Assembly: GCA_008508345.1 (NCBI GenBank) | Contig: QNGE01001713.1 | Coordinates: 40,458 to 104,457, forward strand | Length of the DNA: 64,000 nucleotides | Origin: Paragonimus westermani | Taxonomy: Eukaryota > Platyhelminthes > Trematoda > Plagiorchiida > Troglotrematidae | Reading direction: 5' to 3' | Part shown: one piece after another, positions 45,901-55,900 of the stretch | Position numbering within the stretch: the first letter of the stretch is position 1 | Layout of the letters: every line of letters begins with the position of its first letter | Translations under genes and position numbers: made by a program | Notes under the pieces: generated by a model | Databases searched by the model: none | The model's input: the letters and a program-made list of their open reading frames with translations, nothing else | What the model was told of the DNA's origin: nothing

Positions 45901-48434
45901 TTAAACTATTCAGGCCTGCATCAAGTCCAAATAATTGTTTCCATCATACGATCAACATAGCCACGCTAAACACCATGTTTACGGCAATCTGAAGGAGTAT
46001 TTTAAGACAAGTGTACCCTTCCTGAACACTGTACATTTATCTACTGAAACGCTAATTGGTAAGCGGAAATACATTTCGTTATAAAAGTCTGGGTCGCTTA
46101 CTTTCAGCATAATATTTAACCGCTGTAAAGTGATTTCAGGTTGAAGAACACCAATGAGGCTTCATATTCCATGTATTGCGCCCAAATGTTAGGAAGCTGT
46201 ACTTGATTTTTCTCAGTGTTTTACTGAAATATCACCAATTACTTACTATCAATTATGTATCTGTCATCTGAAAATCAGGTAAAACAGCTGAATGCATGAA
46301 ATGAACCTCGAGTTCGATTGATGTGACACCTGAGTATTCAATATTCAATAGTCAATGTATTTTTCACGTTAGCCTATTAAAGGGAAGTATATATCTCCTG
46401 GTGCAATAGTTGTCTTGAAAACTGAGGAAAAGTGGAGGAAATCGAACGATTATGTAGAAGAGGAAATCTTCGTTATGTGTTGGGCAAAGTCCAAACCCAC
46501 TGCCTTTTCACTTCAAGCCGAGTAAAGCCTCTTTTTTCACTCGTTAAACATATTGACAATCCTGAAAGCATCACTGTTGAATTAATATAATGTGTGCGTT
46601 CAGTTCACAGAGATTCAACAGCTACTTGTTAACACCGTTCGGGATATTGCAGCGGGCGTTCCGGAGTAAATGACCATTATATTAAACCGTCGTTGTATTT
46701 AGCTCTTGGCTTGGTTTCACAGTTTTGCGCTGAGCTCATCCACAACTGAGATCACTGGTGGTTTCCACATGTCTCTTGATAAAGAGGAGGTTGCATATAT
46801 TTCCGTCAATGAAGACTACAGTTAACGTACTAGTGATATAGGTGAAGTGATGTGGACGCCAGAGGTTAACACCGCTGATATGTGTTACTTCCGGAGTTAT
46901 TTTTCAGAGTAGGCCTCAAACGGGATGTGATGCTGAGAATGGCAAAATCCATTTGGAAACCAAGGTGACAGTGGTTAGCAAAATAGCAAACTGTGTGATG
47001 AAGAAGGTGAGGCGACCGTTATCACGTCATCGTTCAGAAGGGTTAGATGAATTGCGCGCAGGGATGACATTAGTTGTAGGTGAATGACTACTGCGGGATC
47101 TCATCGACGTCACGTTGGTAGTCAATGAACAATAGTAAATTCTACTCAACGGAATATTAGTCCACACTTTCCGAAGAGATCTAGTGTCAACAAAATCCAC
47201 ACAAGTAATATTTGGTTAGAAGGGAAGCAAAAGCTTGGAAAAATAGTTTGAAATACATGGATGGCATGCCGTCTACACTCATTTTCCGCTCGTGTGTAAT
47301 TTCATAATGAAACACTGAGTGTTAGACATTCTTGGAGATCGAAATTAAATTCAGTTAGCCTTGTCGCGCTTATCCCCATGATCCTGTGCAATAAATCGGT
47401 TGTTCTGTTTAGTCACACATCAGACCAATTCTATTGCATTTAGCCGGCTCGTCCTTGACGGCTTATTGCAGCCAAACATAGTCCTCTACACGGCGAACGT
47501 AAACAAACTGAGACTTGTTTCTTGTACTCGAACGTGTTGTTCATGTTAACAGTACCACGCTTTCAGTGAATTGACCTTGTTCTGATATTCGATATCGTTG
47601 GTTATACATGCATCGCTGAAAGTTCGTCGAAAGGGTGTACTTTGAACAATCAAAAGTAGGTGTATGTATTGCCAGAATACTCACATCTGTCGGATGTGAG
47701 GGTCGACGAATTGACTGGAAACACGTGTGTTCAAAATTAAATGGTGCACAATCACTGATAAACAGATTGGGAATAACACAACGTTACGATCAAGTTGTAA
47801 TACTCTACGTTTCAACCACCTCGGGAGGCCTTCCTCAGGAGTGTTGTAATCGAAATCACTACAAAATGTTATTATGCAAGATGAACGCTTTTACTATACT
47901 GTGGTAAATCGTCAGTGAAGATGATCTGCAGAACGAACGTAACAATGCATGACAACACTCTCATACCAGTTCGGTGACTGACAGCATGAAGTTGCACATC
48001 GTAAACTAGTATCAGTGAACGAATTCATTCTACTTTCTGAGGATTATGACGGATGACTGTGGACACCTGATTGGGTTAACTAGTAGACAGCTTTCAGGTC
48101 AGATTGCAAGTCACATTCTTGTATGAGTATTTATCGTGGGGTTAATGTTCAGTTTTGAAATTGCATTCAACGCTCTTTTATTGAGCGTGTTGGACTGAAA
48201 CTAAGAAGTGTGAAGAAAAGCAATTAAGCCACATTCGAATTTCTCCGCTAAGCTTACTTCTCTTGAGGTATGGAGTAACTATGGATTACGTAAAACATGT
48301 CATGGTGAACCGCGCAAAATTATTTCACTTTTGAGAAAGCTTATTGTAACAATACGGAAATGGTGATGAAGAGGCTATATGAAACGCTCCAAAATAACTA
48401 TGTTAATTACTTTCATGCTTCAACTGCTGATGAA
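39937..48434 (-). CDS. MEG-B: micro-exon gene (5' end not found)
   Basis: A chain of 12 internal exons of 12, 21, 24 or 30 bp on the minus strand, then a 26-bp last coding exon with a TAG stop. Each has an AG acceptor, usually with a pyrimidine tract, and a donor, mostly GTAAGT, GTGAGT, GTAAGA or GTAAGC. All exon lengths are multiples of three, every intron is phase 1, and every junction codon joins without a stop. The joined frame, about 95 codons, reads as a mixed-charge, helix-rich soluble protein. Symmetric micro-exons are the hallmark of the micro-exon genes of parasitic flatworms, whose short secreted products come from pharyngeal/oesophageal tissue and can be varied by exon skipping. 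The signal-peptide exon was not found, so secretion is inferred only from the gene class. Introns hold a dispersed repeat (46.6-47.5 kb) and a gag fragment (44.6-45.2 kb). Exons are listed separately; a 39-bp exon (43,230-43,268) is tentative. Confidence 0.6.
40690..40710 (-). CDS. MEG-B micro-exon, 21 bp
   Basis: Acceptor caatgctttttttag, donor AGG|GTAAGA. Phase 1 reading FDVYLE. Confidence 0.6.
41009..41029 (-). CDS. MEG-B micro-exon, 21 bp
   Basis: Acceptor gatattcacccttctcag, donor TTC|GTAAGT. Phase 1 reading AQSMQI. Confidence 0.6.
41635..41802 (+). CDS. Candidate exon encoding half a RING-type zinc finger
   Basis: Plus-strand acceptor (atcgttttttgttcag) opens a 168-bp exon, phase 2 to phase 2, ending at a CGCAG|GTGTTC donor. 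Residues near the end, CDCCKNLLEIKPNCCPFHSL followed by CRRC, fit the first half of a RING finger: C-x2-C, a loop, C-x2-H-x2-C-x2-C. The N-terminal part is helical (VTKAVFEKTILSLLKSDKR). It lies on the opposite strand within a MEG-B intron. Other exons were not found. RING identity is inference from spacing. Confidence 0.38.
42013..42036 (-). CDS. MEG-B micro-exon, 24 bp
   Basis: Acceptor ttaatatttttctag, donor CCA|GTAAGTAT. Phase 1 reading NDKEEFT. Confidence 0.6.
42374..42394 (-). CDS. MEG-B micro-exon, 21 bp
   Basis: Acceptor atctccttgcaattctag, donor AAC|GTAAGT. Phase 1 reading NRHLKQ; phase 0 starts with a stop. The intron from the previous exon is 122 bp. Confidence 0.6.
42517..42537 (-). 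CDS. MEG-B micro-exon, 21 bp
   Basis: Acceptor catactctcattcggcag, donor GCAG|GTGAGT. Phase 1 reading PEDYVA. Confidence 0.6.
42976..43182 (+). CDS. Candidate cysteine-rich exon, unknown
   Basis: Plus frame of 68 codons ending in a stop. The cysteines (DSHCNYVCWYNLDTKKCTTF) are spaced somewhat like PAN/apple domains. Splice sites are not convincing. Confidence 0.22.
   Translation: MPFCLVVTRGCACAADEDSHCNYVCWYNLDTKKCTTFHWTVAFAHCKVWMLARNYLRNKGIFDYIPPN
43230..43268 (-). CDS. MEG-B tentative 39-bp exon
   Basis: Strong donor CCA|GTGAGT, but the acceptor (cactaggcctag) has no pyrimidine tract. Phase 1 is open (LRSVKLSFITT). The chain also joins without it. Confidence 0.25.
43472..43708 (+). CDS. 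Candidate small ORF (78 codons)
   Basis: ATG to stop, hydrophilic peptide (KGDQSDKQSIEKQNPLVRF). No family recognised; no splice sites required. It lies in an intron of MEG-B on the opposite strand. Confidence 0.25.
   Translation: MSAHTAFLPPTMEPKGTSHVNHKGDQSDKQSIEKQNPLVRFDQTTSGLLDGQLQMSDWTKVRRLFATTGTNPENFPLH
44178..44198 (-). CDS. MEG-B micro-exon, 21 bp
   Basis: Acceptor tattcaaatctgtccag, donor TGT|GTAAGA. Phase 1 reading VGIALL (hydrophobic). The same donor also ends an ATG-started frame (from 44,235) in the same phase, so an alternative first exon is possible. Confidence 0.5.
44600..45240 (-). mobile_element. Gypsy-type gag fragment inside a MEG-B intron
   Basis: Minus frames match the C-terminal half of flatworm Gypsy gag: NPRE..SFTDTV near 45,060, LKSASDEDKRTHI near 44,870, and MTLRTVLAECQRLISLKQCH near 44,790-44,830 (typically TLxxVxEECQRLxxLKxD). 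Frameshifts and stops throughout. It lies between the 12-bp (45,784) and 21-bp (44,198) exons. Confidence 0.6.
45784..45795 (-). CDS. MEG-B micro-exon, 12 bp
   Basis: Acceptor catatatgtattcag, donor GGA|GTAAGTAT. Phase 1 reading PFG. Confidence 0.5.
46102..46122 (-). CDS. MEG-B micro-exon, 21 bp
   Basis: Acceptor gaaatcactttacag, donor AAA|GTAAGC. Phase 1 reading VKYYAE. The intron to the previous exon is 124 bp. Confidence 0.55.
46247..46267 (-). CDS. MEG-B micro-exon, 21 bp
   Basis: Excellent acceptor tgttttacctgattttcag and donor ATA|GTAAGTAA. Phase 1 reading DRYIID; phase 0 would contain a stop. Confidence 0.6.
46645..47540 (+). repeat. Unclassified dispersed repeat, copy B
   Basis: Shares its order of blocks with copy A at 29.7-30.5 kb (ggagtaaatgaccattata, tcgttgtatttagctcttgg and agggatgacatta blocks), with deletions. 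It lies inside a MEG-B intron. Confidence 0.65.
47685..47714 (-). CDS. MEG-B micro-exon, 30 bp
   Basis: Acceptor acacacgtgtttccag, donor GAT|GTGAGTAT. Phase 1 reading NSSTLTSDR. Confidence 0.5.
48258..48278 (-). CDS. MEG-B micro-exon, 21 bp
   Basis: Acceptor ttttacgtaatccatag, donor GAA|GTAAGC. Phase 1 reading TPYLKR; junction codon with the 24-bp exon is Ile. Confidence 0.5.
48411..48434 (-). CDS. MEG-B micro-exon, 24 bp
   Basis: Acceptor tttttgacatttcag, donor AAA|GTAATT (weak). Phase 1 reading HQQLKHE. Most 5' exon found with fair confidence. Confidence 0.45.
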
Positions 48435-48449
48435 CTGAAATGTCAAAAA

Positions 48450-49765
48450 TGGGGAAGAACGTTGTAAGCCAATTTGTCTAATATCTTCTTTGTCCCCTAT
48501 GAGACATTTGTTAATTTCAATTTGAAAACGCAAGTCAAATATATCGTAGCACGCGATGAATATCTTGCGAACATCCCGCTTAAACTTATCAGGATCAAAC
48601 TAGTATAAAACCCACTCACATAAGAATGTGAATCACGCGGAAATGTATCGCTTTCACTAAGGTACAGGTTGTTCGGTTGATCACGGTCAGTGGACTGTGG
48701 CATGAGTGTCGTTCTGTGACTAGATAGAGGAGGACAACAATGTTTGTTACCTTTTACGCATCAAAAATGAATCGCTTCGTCCCATTTGATTTGAGTCCGA
48801 CAGCTTAACAAATGTAGATCACATGTTGATTTGGTTTGTTTGCTCTCTGTCATTGAACTCGATTGCGCGATTGCGTCACATTACACTCATTACTCAAAGA
48901 GTGTCTGTTGTCCGTTACAGTGAAACGGTGTTGCGTTAACGGAACGTACTAACCGAAATAACGTGGATAAGGAACTCTGACTGGCGTGGGCCTTGCTTTA
49001 ATGTCCATAAGTATGCTACCCAAAGTCGCAAGTGGAGCCAATTGTGAAGAGGCAGAACGAGCCTACCTGTCAGTTGCTAGTCCACTGGCATACTTGGAAA
49101 TCACGCATACTGCTAATCCTTACTGTCAAGACGAGTGTCACAGACAAATACGTAGTGTGAATGTGAGAATTTTGCTCATAACTTTTTCAACCGTCAAGTG
49201 TGTAGCTTTCCTTAACGTCTGTCGTCGGCAGTAAGTAACCTTACCGCCTTCAGGTTGGCGGTATGTTTCACCACAACGAACGACTAAAGTGGAACGATTC
49301 AGTTTGCAAGTGAGATGACAGCCCAAAAACATTCTTATTTTTACGACTGAGTTTCAGACTACTGACTGGGATGTGTCCACAGACGTTAGAATTTGACGGC
49401 ATCCCAGCGGGTGAATAGAGAGTCTAGTCTTCTGTAGACAAAACGTGTGTTTTCGCTTTCGAATTACTCTGCTAATTTGATCAAATTGGCACGGCGTGAA
49501 CGCATTTATGCAGAACCCAACGAATTTGGTTAGTGGAACTGCAAATGACCAATTTGGAGGCAAATGATCAGCTCACGACCCACCTATGCAAACGCAGCAT
49601 GCCTAATTATTGCCAAGCAGGGGCGTCTACTGCTCTTAACAGTTGCACTGAGTCAAGGAGCATATTTCGGCTTAGACGTAGAGCAGACAAGAGTGTAACC
49701 GCGTGATGTAATCGGGTGTAAATTCAGAAATAGATAGCAGACGGTCAAAATTCCCGGCTGCTGGA
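48450..49765. other. Interval between MEG-A and MEG-B
   Basis: Should contain the 5' end of MEG-B. Candidates seen but not called: a 12-bp segment at about 49,110-49,121 (strong acceptor, weak donor) and an ATG-started frame at 48,703 that runs to a GTGAGT donor in the wrong phase (phase 0). Confidence 0.35.
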
Positions 49766-49771
49766 CAAATT

Positions 49772-49995
49772 CTAATATGCCAATGTAAACACATTGTTGT
49801 CAGTCCGAAACTTCTGTCGTAAATATGCAACTTCATTGTCTATGTGTGTCACGTGACATTTATTTTCACTCATCTTTTCTGGCTCAACTACATGTGCATG
49901 ATGAGATCCAGCTAAATTGGCCGGGCCATCAATTGCGCACTCTGTTTTATCCGAATCCATTTCTTCTGTTTGCCAATCTGATAGCCCCAAATCAG
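49772..49995 (-). CDS. MEG-A terminal coding exon
   Basis: Acceptor cgaaactcttcattcaag, then 224 bp (phase 1 entry) to a TAG stop. About 74 residues, acidic then His-rich (SDWQTEEMDSDKTECAIDG; AGSHHAHVVEPEKMSENKCH), ending KFRTDNNVFTLAY. Codon content is clearly protein-like. No known domain. A long last exon after a row of micro-exons fits the micro-exon gene layout. Confidence 0.55.
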
Positions 49996-52900
49996 CTTGA
50001 ATGAAGAGTTTCGCATCCGTTGCGTAACAAAGTATTGGAGATTGTAACGGATGGCAAAGCCAGAACCACTCACGCAGTGGCGCGCACAATAAACACCTTC
50101 ATACCACAAACCATTTGCCTTGGCAACAAATCACCCATGACTATCTAGGCACATTGTGTGTGAAATTGCATTGCAAGTTTTTGGCAGACTTCACAACCTC
50201 AGACGAAGCAGTTCAGTCTTTACTTGATAGATTGCCGCGGAGTGTTCCCGATTGAAACATTGTATGTTCTGACACTAATGACTTTACCTTTGAAATTCTC
50301 TGAATAAATCACATGTGTTTTAAATATATTTTTTGTTTCATGCGTTGACGTGAGCATACTTCAGACTGATCTCAATATCCCCTAGGGATGGTGCTATTAT
50401 CCACACAGCAAATAATCTCATATAATTTTAAGCTAAGCAGCAGTGGGAAGACATTGCATATTCACCTCGTAATGAAGTGAACGTTGTGTTGATCAGTCGA
50501 ATCAATGAATGGCTGTCCAACTTACCACGTTCTAGGTCATCGGCTACGAAGAAGCGGAGCAAAATGAAAGATTTGTCTGGTGTTTTGGTCTCTGCTTGTT
50601 GTATCACAAATTGTGCGAATCTGTCATTTACAATAACAGCGCATACTTACTAGGATTTGCTCCATCTGAAAATGTATACAGACACGGTACATTAGCCATT
50701 AGAAAGTGTATGTTACAAGATTAGTTTGCAAACTGTCGTTACCAGACATAGGGATGTCGCTTACAAGAGTCCAAATACTGTGTTTCTTCGATGTAGGAAA
50801 ATAGAATGTTTTTGTTAATTAATGTCTCATCGTATGATAATGCATTGAAGAACTAGGTTAATTTAAAATTACTCACCAAATTTAACGAAGTTTATCCATA
50901 CTGCAATTAAAAATAAACACAAGATAAGTGATTACACGTTACCTGTATTTACACAATCAACATTCAGGCCATGGCGTTCTCCTGATTCAGGTGACATTCA
51001 CCAGTGTTCACAAAACTACGAACTTACATTCATCCCATACTATTTTTGTGATAAGAACCGAGTGTTTTGTTCCCATAAGTTTTACGGCATATCATGATCA
51101 TCGAATCATATGAGGTATAGAATTACAGTTCTCATCCTTGTCAAACATAAATACGACCCAAATTATAGTTCTCTGTTAACAACAGCGGACCATTGATTTC
51201 ACTGAATGGGAAAGCAGCAGTCGATGTCCAGCTTCGGTCGTGCCTAATGTGAGGTCAATGGCGCAGTGGTTAACACGGTTGCCTCATGATTGGAATGTCC
51301 GGAGTTCAAATCCCGGCCGTGGCAAGGATATGCACTACTGACGAGCTCNNNNNNNNNNNNNNNNNNNNNNNNNNNNNNNNNNNNNNNNNNNNNNNNNNNN
51401 NNNNNNNNNNNNNNNNNNNNNNNNNNNNNNNNNNNNNNNNNNNNNNNNNNNNNNNNNNNNNNNNNNNNNNNNNNNNNNNNNNNNNNNNNNNNNNNNNNNN
51501 NNNNNNNNNNNNNNNNNNNNNNNNNNNNNNNNNNNNNNNNNNNNNNNNNNNNNNNNNNNNNNNNNNNNNNNNNNNNNNNNNNNNNNNNNNNNNNNNNNNN
51601 NNNNNNNNNNNNNNNNNNNNNNNNNNNNNNNNNNNNNNNNNNNNNNNNNNNNNNNNNNNNNNNNNNNNNNNNNNNNNNNNNNNNNNNNNNNNNNNNNNNN
51701 NNNNNNNNNNNNNNNNNNNNNNNNNNNNNNNNNNNNNNNNNNNNNNNNNNNNNNNNNNNNNNNNNNNNNNNNNNNNNNNNNNNNNNNNNNNNNNNNNNNN
51801 NNNNNNNNNNNNNNNNNNNNNNNNNNNNNNNNNNNNNNNNNNNNNNNNNNNNNNNNNNNNNNNNNNNNNNNNNNNNNNNNNNNNNNNNNNNNNNNNNNNN
51901 NNNNNNNNNNNNNNNNNNNNNNNNNNNNNNNNNNNNNNNNNNNNNNNNNNNNNNNNNNNNNNNNNNNNNNNNNNNNNNNNNNNNNNNNNNNNNNNNNNNN
52001 NNNNNNNNNNNNNNNNNNNNNNNNNNNNNNNNNNNNNNNNNNNNNNNNNNNNNNNNNNNNNNNNNNNNNNNNNNNNNNNNNNNNNNNNNNNNNNNNNNNN
52101 NNNNNNNNNNNNNNNNNNNNNNNNNNNNNNNNNNNNNNNNNNNNNNNNNNNNNNNNNNNNNNNNNNNNNNNNNNNNNNNNNNNNNNNNNNNNNNNNNNNN
52201 NNNNNNNNNNNNNNNNNNNNNNNNNNNNNNNNNNNNNNNNNNNNNNNNNNNNNNNNNNNNNNNNNNNNNNNNNNNNNNNNNNNNNNNNNNNNNNCTCGCG
52301 ACCACGCAATAGTTGCTCGTTGAACGCTCGGACGCCCGCCCGAACCGTATTCCTCCAGGCCGTCCATTTCAACGCCAACGTGAAAGACTTACCTGCACAA
52401 CATCCTGGTATCTCCGCTTCTGACCACCGGGATTTCGCTTACCTGACTTCAAATGTCCACACAATAACTGCTTCGGGATACGGTCATCGCCCATCCGACG
52501 GACGTGACCGAGCCAACGGAGCTGATTCAGCATCAACATGGCTTCCATCCCGTCCATGTCCGCTCGCCCCAGTACCTCAGTGTTCAAGACGTCCGAAAGC
52601 AGCACTAGCGTTCCTCACCACAATATACACAAACACACACAAACACACATACATACAAGATTACATTCAGTCTCATGACTATACGCCTACGCTGGTTATT
52701 TGGCCACATGAATTGTTGAGCACACAAGCCACTAAACAGTTTTTGGAATATCCAGTTACAAGATGCGCATAATATGAATTCTAGGCAATTTGGAAACAGT
52801 GCGACGACTGAACTCAACTTGATATGCGGCAAAATTGTTGATCACTTTCATACTAACGCCATGAATCGGAGTGGATTGTGGCAAGTGGAAATCAGGGTCT

Positions 52901-55900
52901 CTCCCAAGTGTTTGATGTGTTTGAGTTCCGTTCACATTCGGCGGACGTGCTCCCAGTCAAACTAGTTGTTTAATACCGCCAGTGCATCGTTCGCTTTGTG
53001 TCTAAAGGTGATTTGGACGAGTAGGAGACAAATGTCACTTGTTCACAAAAGGGTCAATGAAGGGAGTTTTATGTAGACACTCAGTAAGATGTGATAACTA
53101 CCAAGATAATATGGATTGTGTGGGAGAAGCAGACTCAACACTGCTCCGGAATTCTGCGTTTTCGACAACTGATATGGACGACGAACAGTTTATTGAACTC
53201 CACCTCTAATATAGAGTACTAGGATATGTTTCGTTGGGTTTACGTGGTACCAGAAGAGAGCTGACTATAAGTGATTAGAGGGGAAGCGCTCTTGAAATCG
53301 TGCAAACTGATTTAATATTGAAAAGTCAAATGCTCGGAAAAATTCCACAGCTGACCGAATATCGCGAAAGTCAAACAAAATTCTCGGAATAAAATGAAAG
53401 ATTCCGTGGGTTAACAATAGGTAAAGAGAAAACCGTTACGGAAGAATGAAGGAGAAATCGTTGGAAATGAAGAGGTAGCCCAGAAAACGGAAGAAGGAGA
53501 TAGAAAAAATCAATAGGAAAGAAGATGTTTCAAGGAGAAACACCGTAAGCAGATATGGAAAGGGCACACGAAAGTTAATATCACGTTCTGGAGTAGATTT
53601 AAGAAGAAAATTGGGGAGATCACGAGAAATCAATCTGAGAGATATATTCAAAACAAACAAACGGAAAGGACAACAGTTTGAATTCACATGCAATGTGCAA
53701 CGAATGTGAAAACCGTTGATCAATCTCAAACGGGTGTAGATTTACTTACCATCATGTACTGGAGGAGCATGGAGAGATAATTTCCGACGAAAGTTTGAGA
53801 TGAATCTCAGATATTTGATCATAACATTGTATTCGGGATTATAGCTACGTGTGTGAGCATGCTGTTAAAATGCGGTGAACATGCACGCCACAATGACTAC
53901 GAGCATCATCAATGTGCGGTTGTGGGAATGGAACGGGGGAGAACATTGTTGAATGATGAGAGCACAGTTTGAACATTGGCCGCAATCTGATGGAGTACAA
54001 TGTATGCGGCTAGTCGCATCAACATGTTACATTCACGTCACTTCATCGAGTTGGACCGGACTAGCGTTTGAATTCACATGCAATGTGTTTCGAATGTGCA
54101 AACCGTTGATCGTTCTCAACCGGGAGTATGGTAACATACCATTCTGTTGTTTGGCAGCTTGGAAATGAAATGTGGAAATTTTCGTGAAACGAATCTGAGA
54201 GATCTGTTCAGAACATCGTATTCGGAACAATAGCTACGTGTGTGAGCATGCTGTTAAAATGCGGTGAACATGCACGCCACAATGACTGCGAGCATCATCA
54301 ATGTGCGGTTGTGGGAATGGAACGGGGGAGAACATTGTTGAATGATGAGAGCACAGTTTGAACATTGGCCGCAATCTGATGGAGTACAATGTATGCGGCT
54401 AGTCGCATCAACATGTTACATTCACGTCACTTCATCGAGTTGGACCGGACTAGCGTTTGAATTCACATGCAATGTGTTTCGAATGTGCAAACCGTTGATC
54501 GTTCTCAAACGGGAGTATGGTAACATACCATTCTGTTGTTTGGCAGCTTGGAAATGAAATGTGGAAATTTTCGTGAAACGAATCTGAGAGATCTGTTCAG
54601 AACATCGTATTCGGAACAATAGCTACGTGTGTGAGCATGCTGTTAAAATGCGGTGAACATGCACGCCACAATGACTGCGAGCATCATCAATGTGCGGTTG
54701 TGGGAATGGAACGGGGGAGAACATTGTTGAATGATGAGAGCACAGTTTGAACATTGGCCGCAATCTGATGGAGTACAATGTATGCGGCTAGTCGCATCAA
54801 CATGTTACATTCACGTCACTTCATCGAGTTGGACCGGACTAGCGTTTGAATTCACATGCAATGTGTTTCGAATGTGCAAACCGTTGATCGTTCTCAAACG
54901 GGAGTATGGTAACATACCATTCTGTTGTTTGGCAGCTTGGAAATGAAATGTGGAAATTTTCGTGAAACGAATCTGAGAGATCTGTTCAGAACATCGTATT
55001 CGGAACAATAGCTACGTGTGTGAGCATGCTGTTAAAATGCGGTGAACATGCACGCCACAATGACTGCGAGCATCATCAATGTGCGGTTGTGGGAATGGAA
55101 CGGGGGAGAACATTGTTGAATGATGAGAGCACAGTTTGAACATTGGCCGCAATCTGATGGAGTACAATGTATGCGGCTAGTCGCATCAACATGTTACATT
55201 CACGTCACTTCATCGAGTTGGACCGGACTAGCGTTTGAATTCACATGCAATGTGTTTCGAATGTGCAAACCGTTGATCGTTCTCAAACGGGAGTATGGTA
55301 ACATACCATTCTGTTGTTTGGCAGCTTGGAAATGAAATGTGGAAATTTTCGTGAAACGAATCTGAGAGATCTGTTCAGAACATCGTATTCGGAACAATAG
55401 CTACGTGTGTGAGCATGCTGTTAAAATGCGGTGAACATGCACGCCACAATGACTGCGAGCATCATCAATGTGCGGTTGTGGGAATGGAACGGGGGAGAAC
55501 ATTGTTGAATGATGAGAGCACAGTTTGAACATTGGCCGCAATCTGATGGAGTACAATGTATGCGGCTAGTCGCATCAACATGTTACATTCACGTCACTTC
55601 ATCGAGTTGGACCGGACTAGCGTTTGAATTCACATGCAATGTGTTTCGAATGTGCAAACCGTTGATCGTTCTCAAACGGGAGTATGGTAACATACCATTC
55701 TGTTGTTTGGCAGCTTGGAAATGAAATGTGGAAATTTTCGTGAAACGAATCTGAGAGATCTGTTCAGAACATCGTATTCGGAACAATAGCTACGTGTGTG
55801 AGCATGCTGTTAAAATGCGGTGAACATGCACGCCACAATGACTGCGAGCATCATCAATGTGCGGTTGTGGGAATGGAACGGGGGAGAACAGTGTTGAATG

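Noticed and set aside
50073..50117. A minus-strand exon ending at a GTGAGT donor between MEG-A exons (50,072)
   Set aside because: In phase 1 the 45-bp version contains a stop, and other acceptor choices are not multiples of three.
51244..52378. Five open frames of about 345 codons on both strands
   Set aside because: They run through the 946-N assembly gap and consist almost entirely of unknown residues.
52760..52832. Minus ATG exon with a hydrophobic start (MPHIKLSSVVALF) and a phase-1 donor, as first exon of MEG-A
   Set aside because: MEG-A micro-exons continue upstream to 57.1 kb, the donor is weak (GTAACT), and joining to the tentative 18-bp exon would give a stop.
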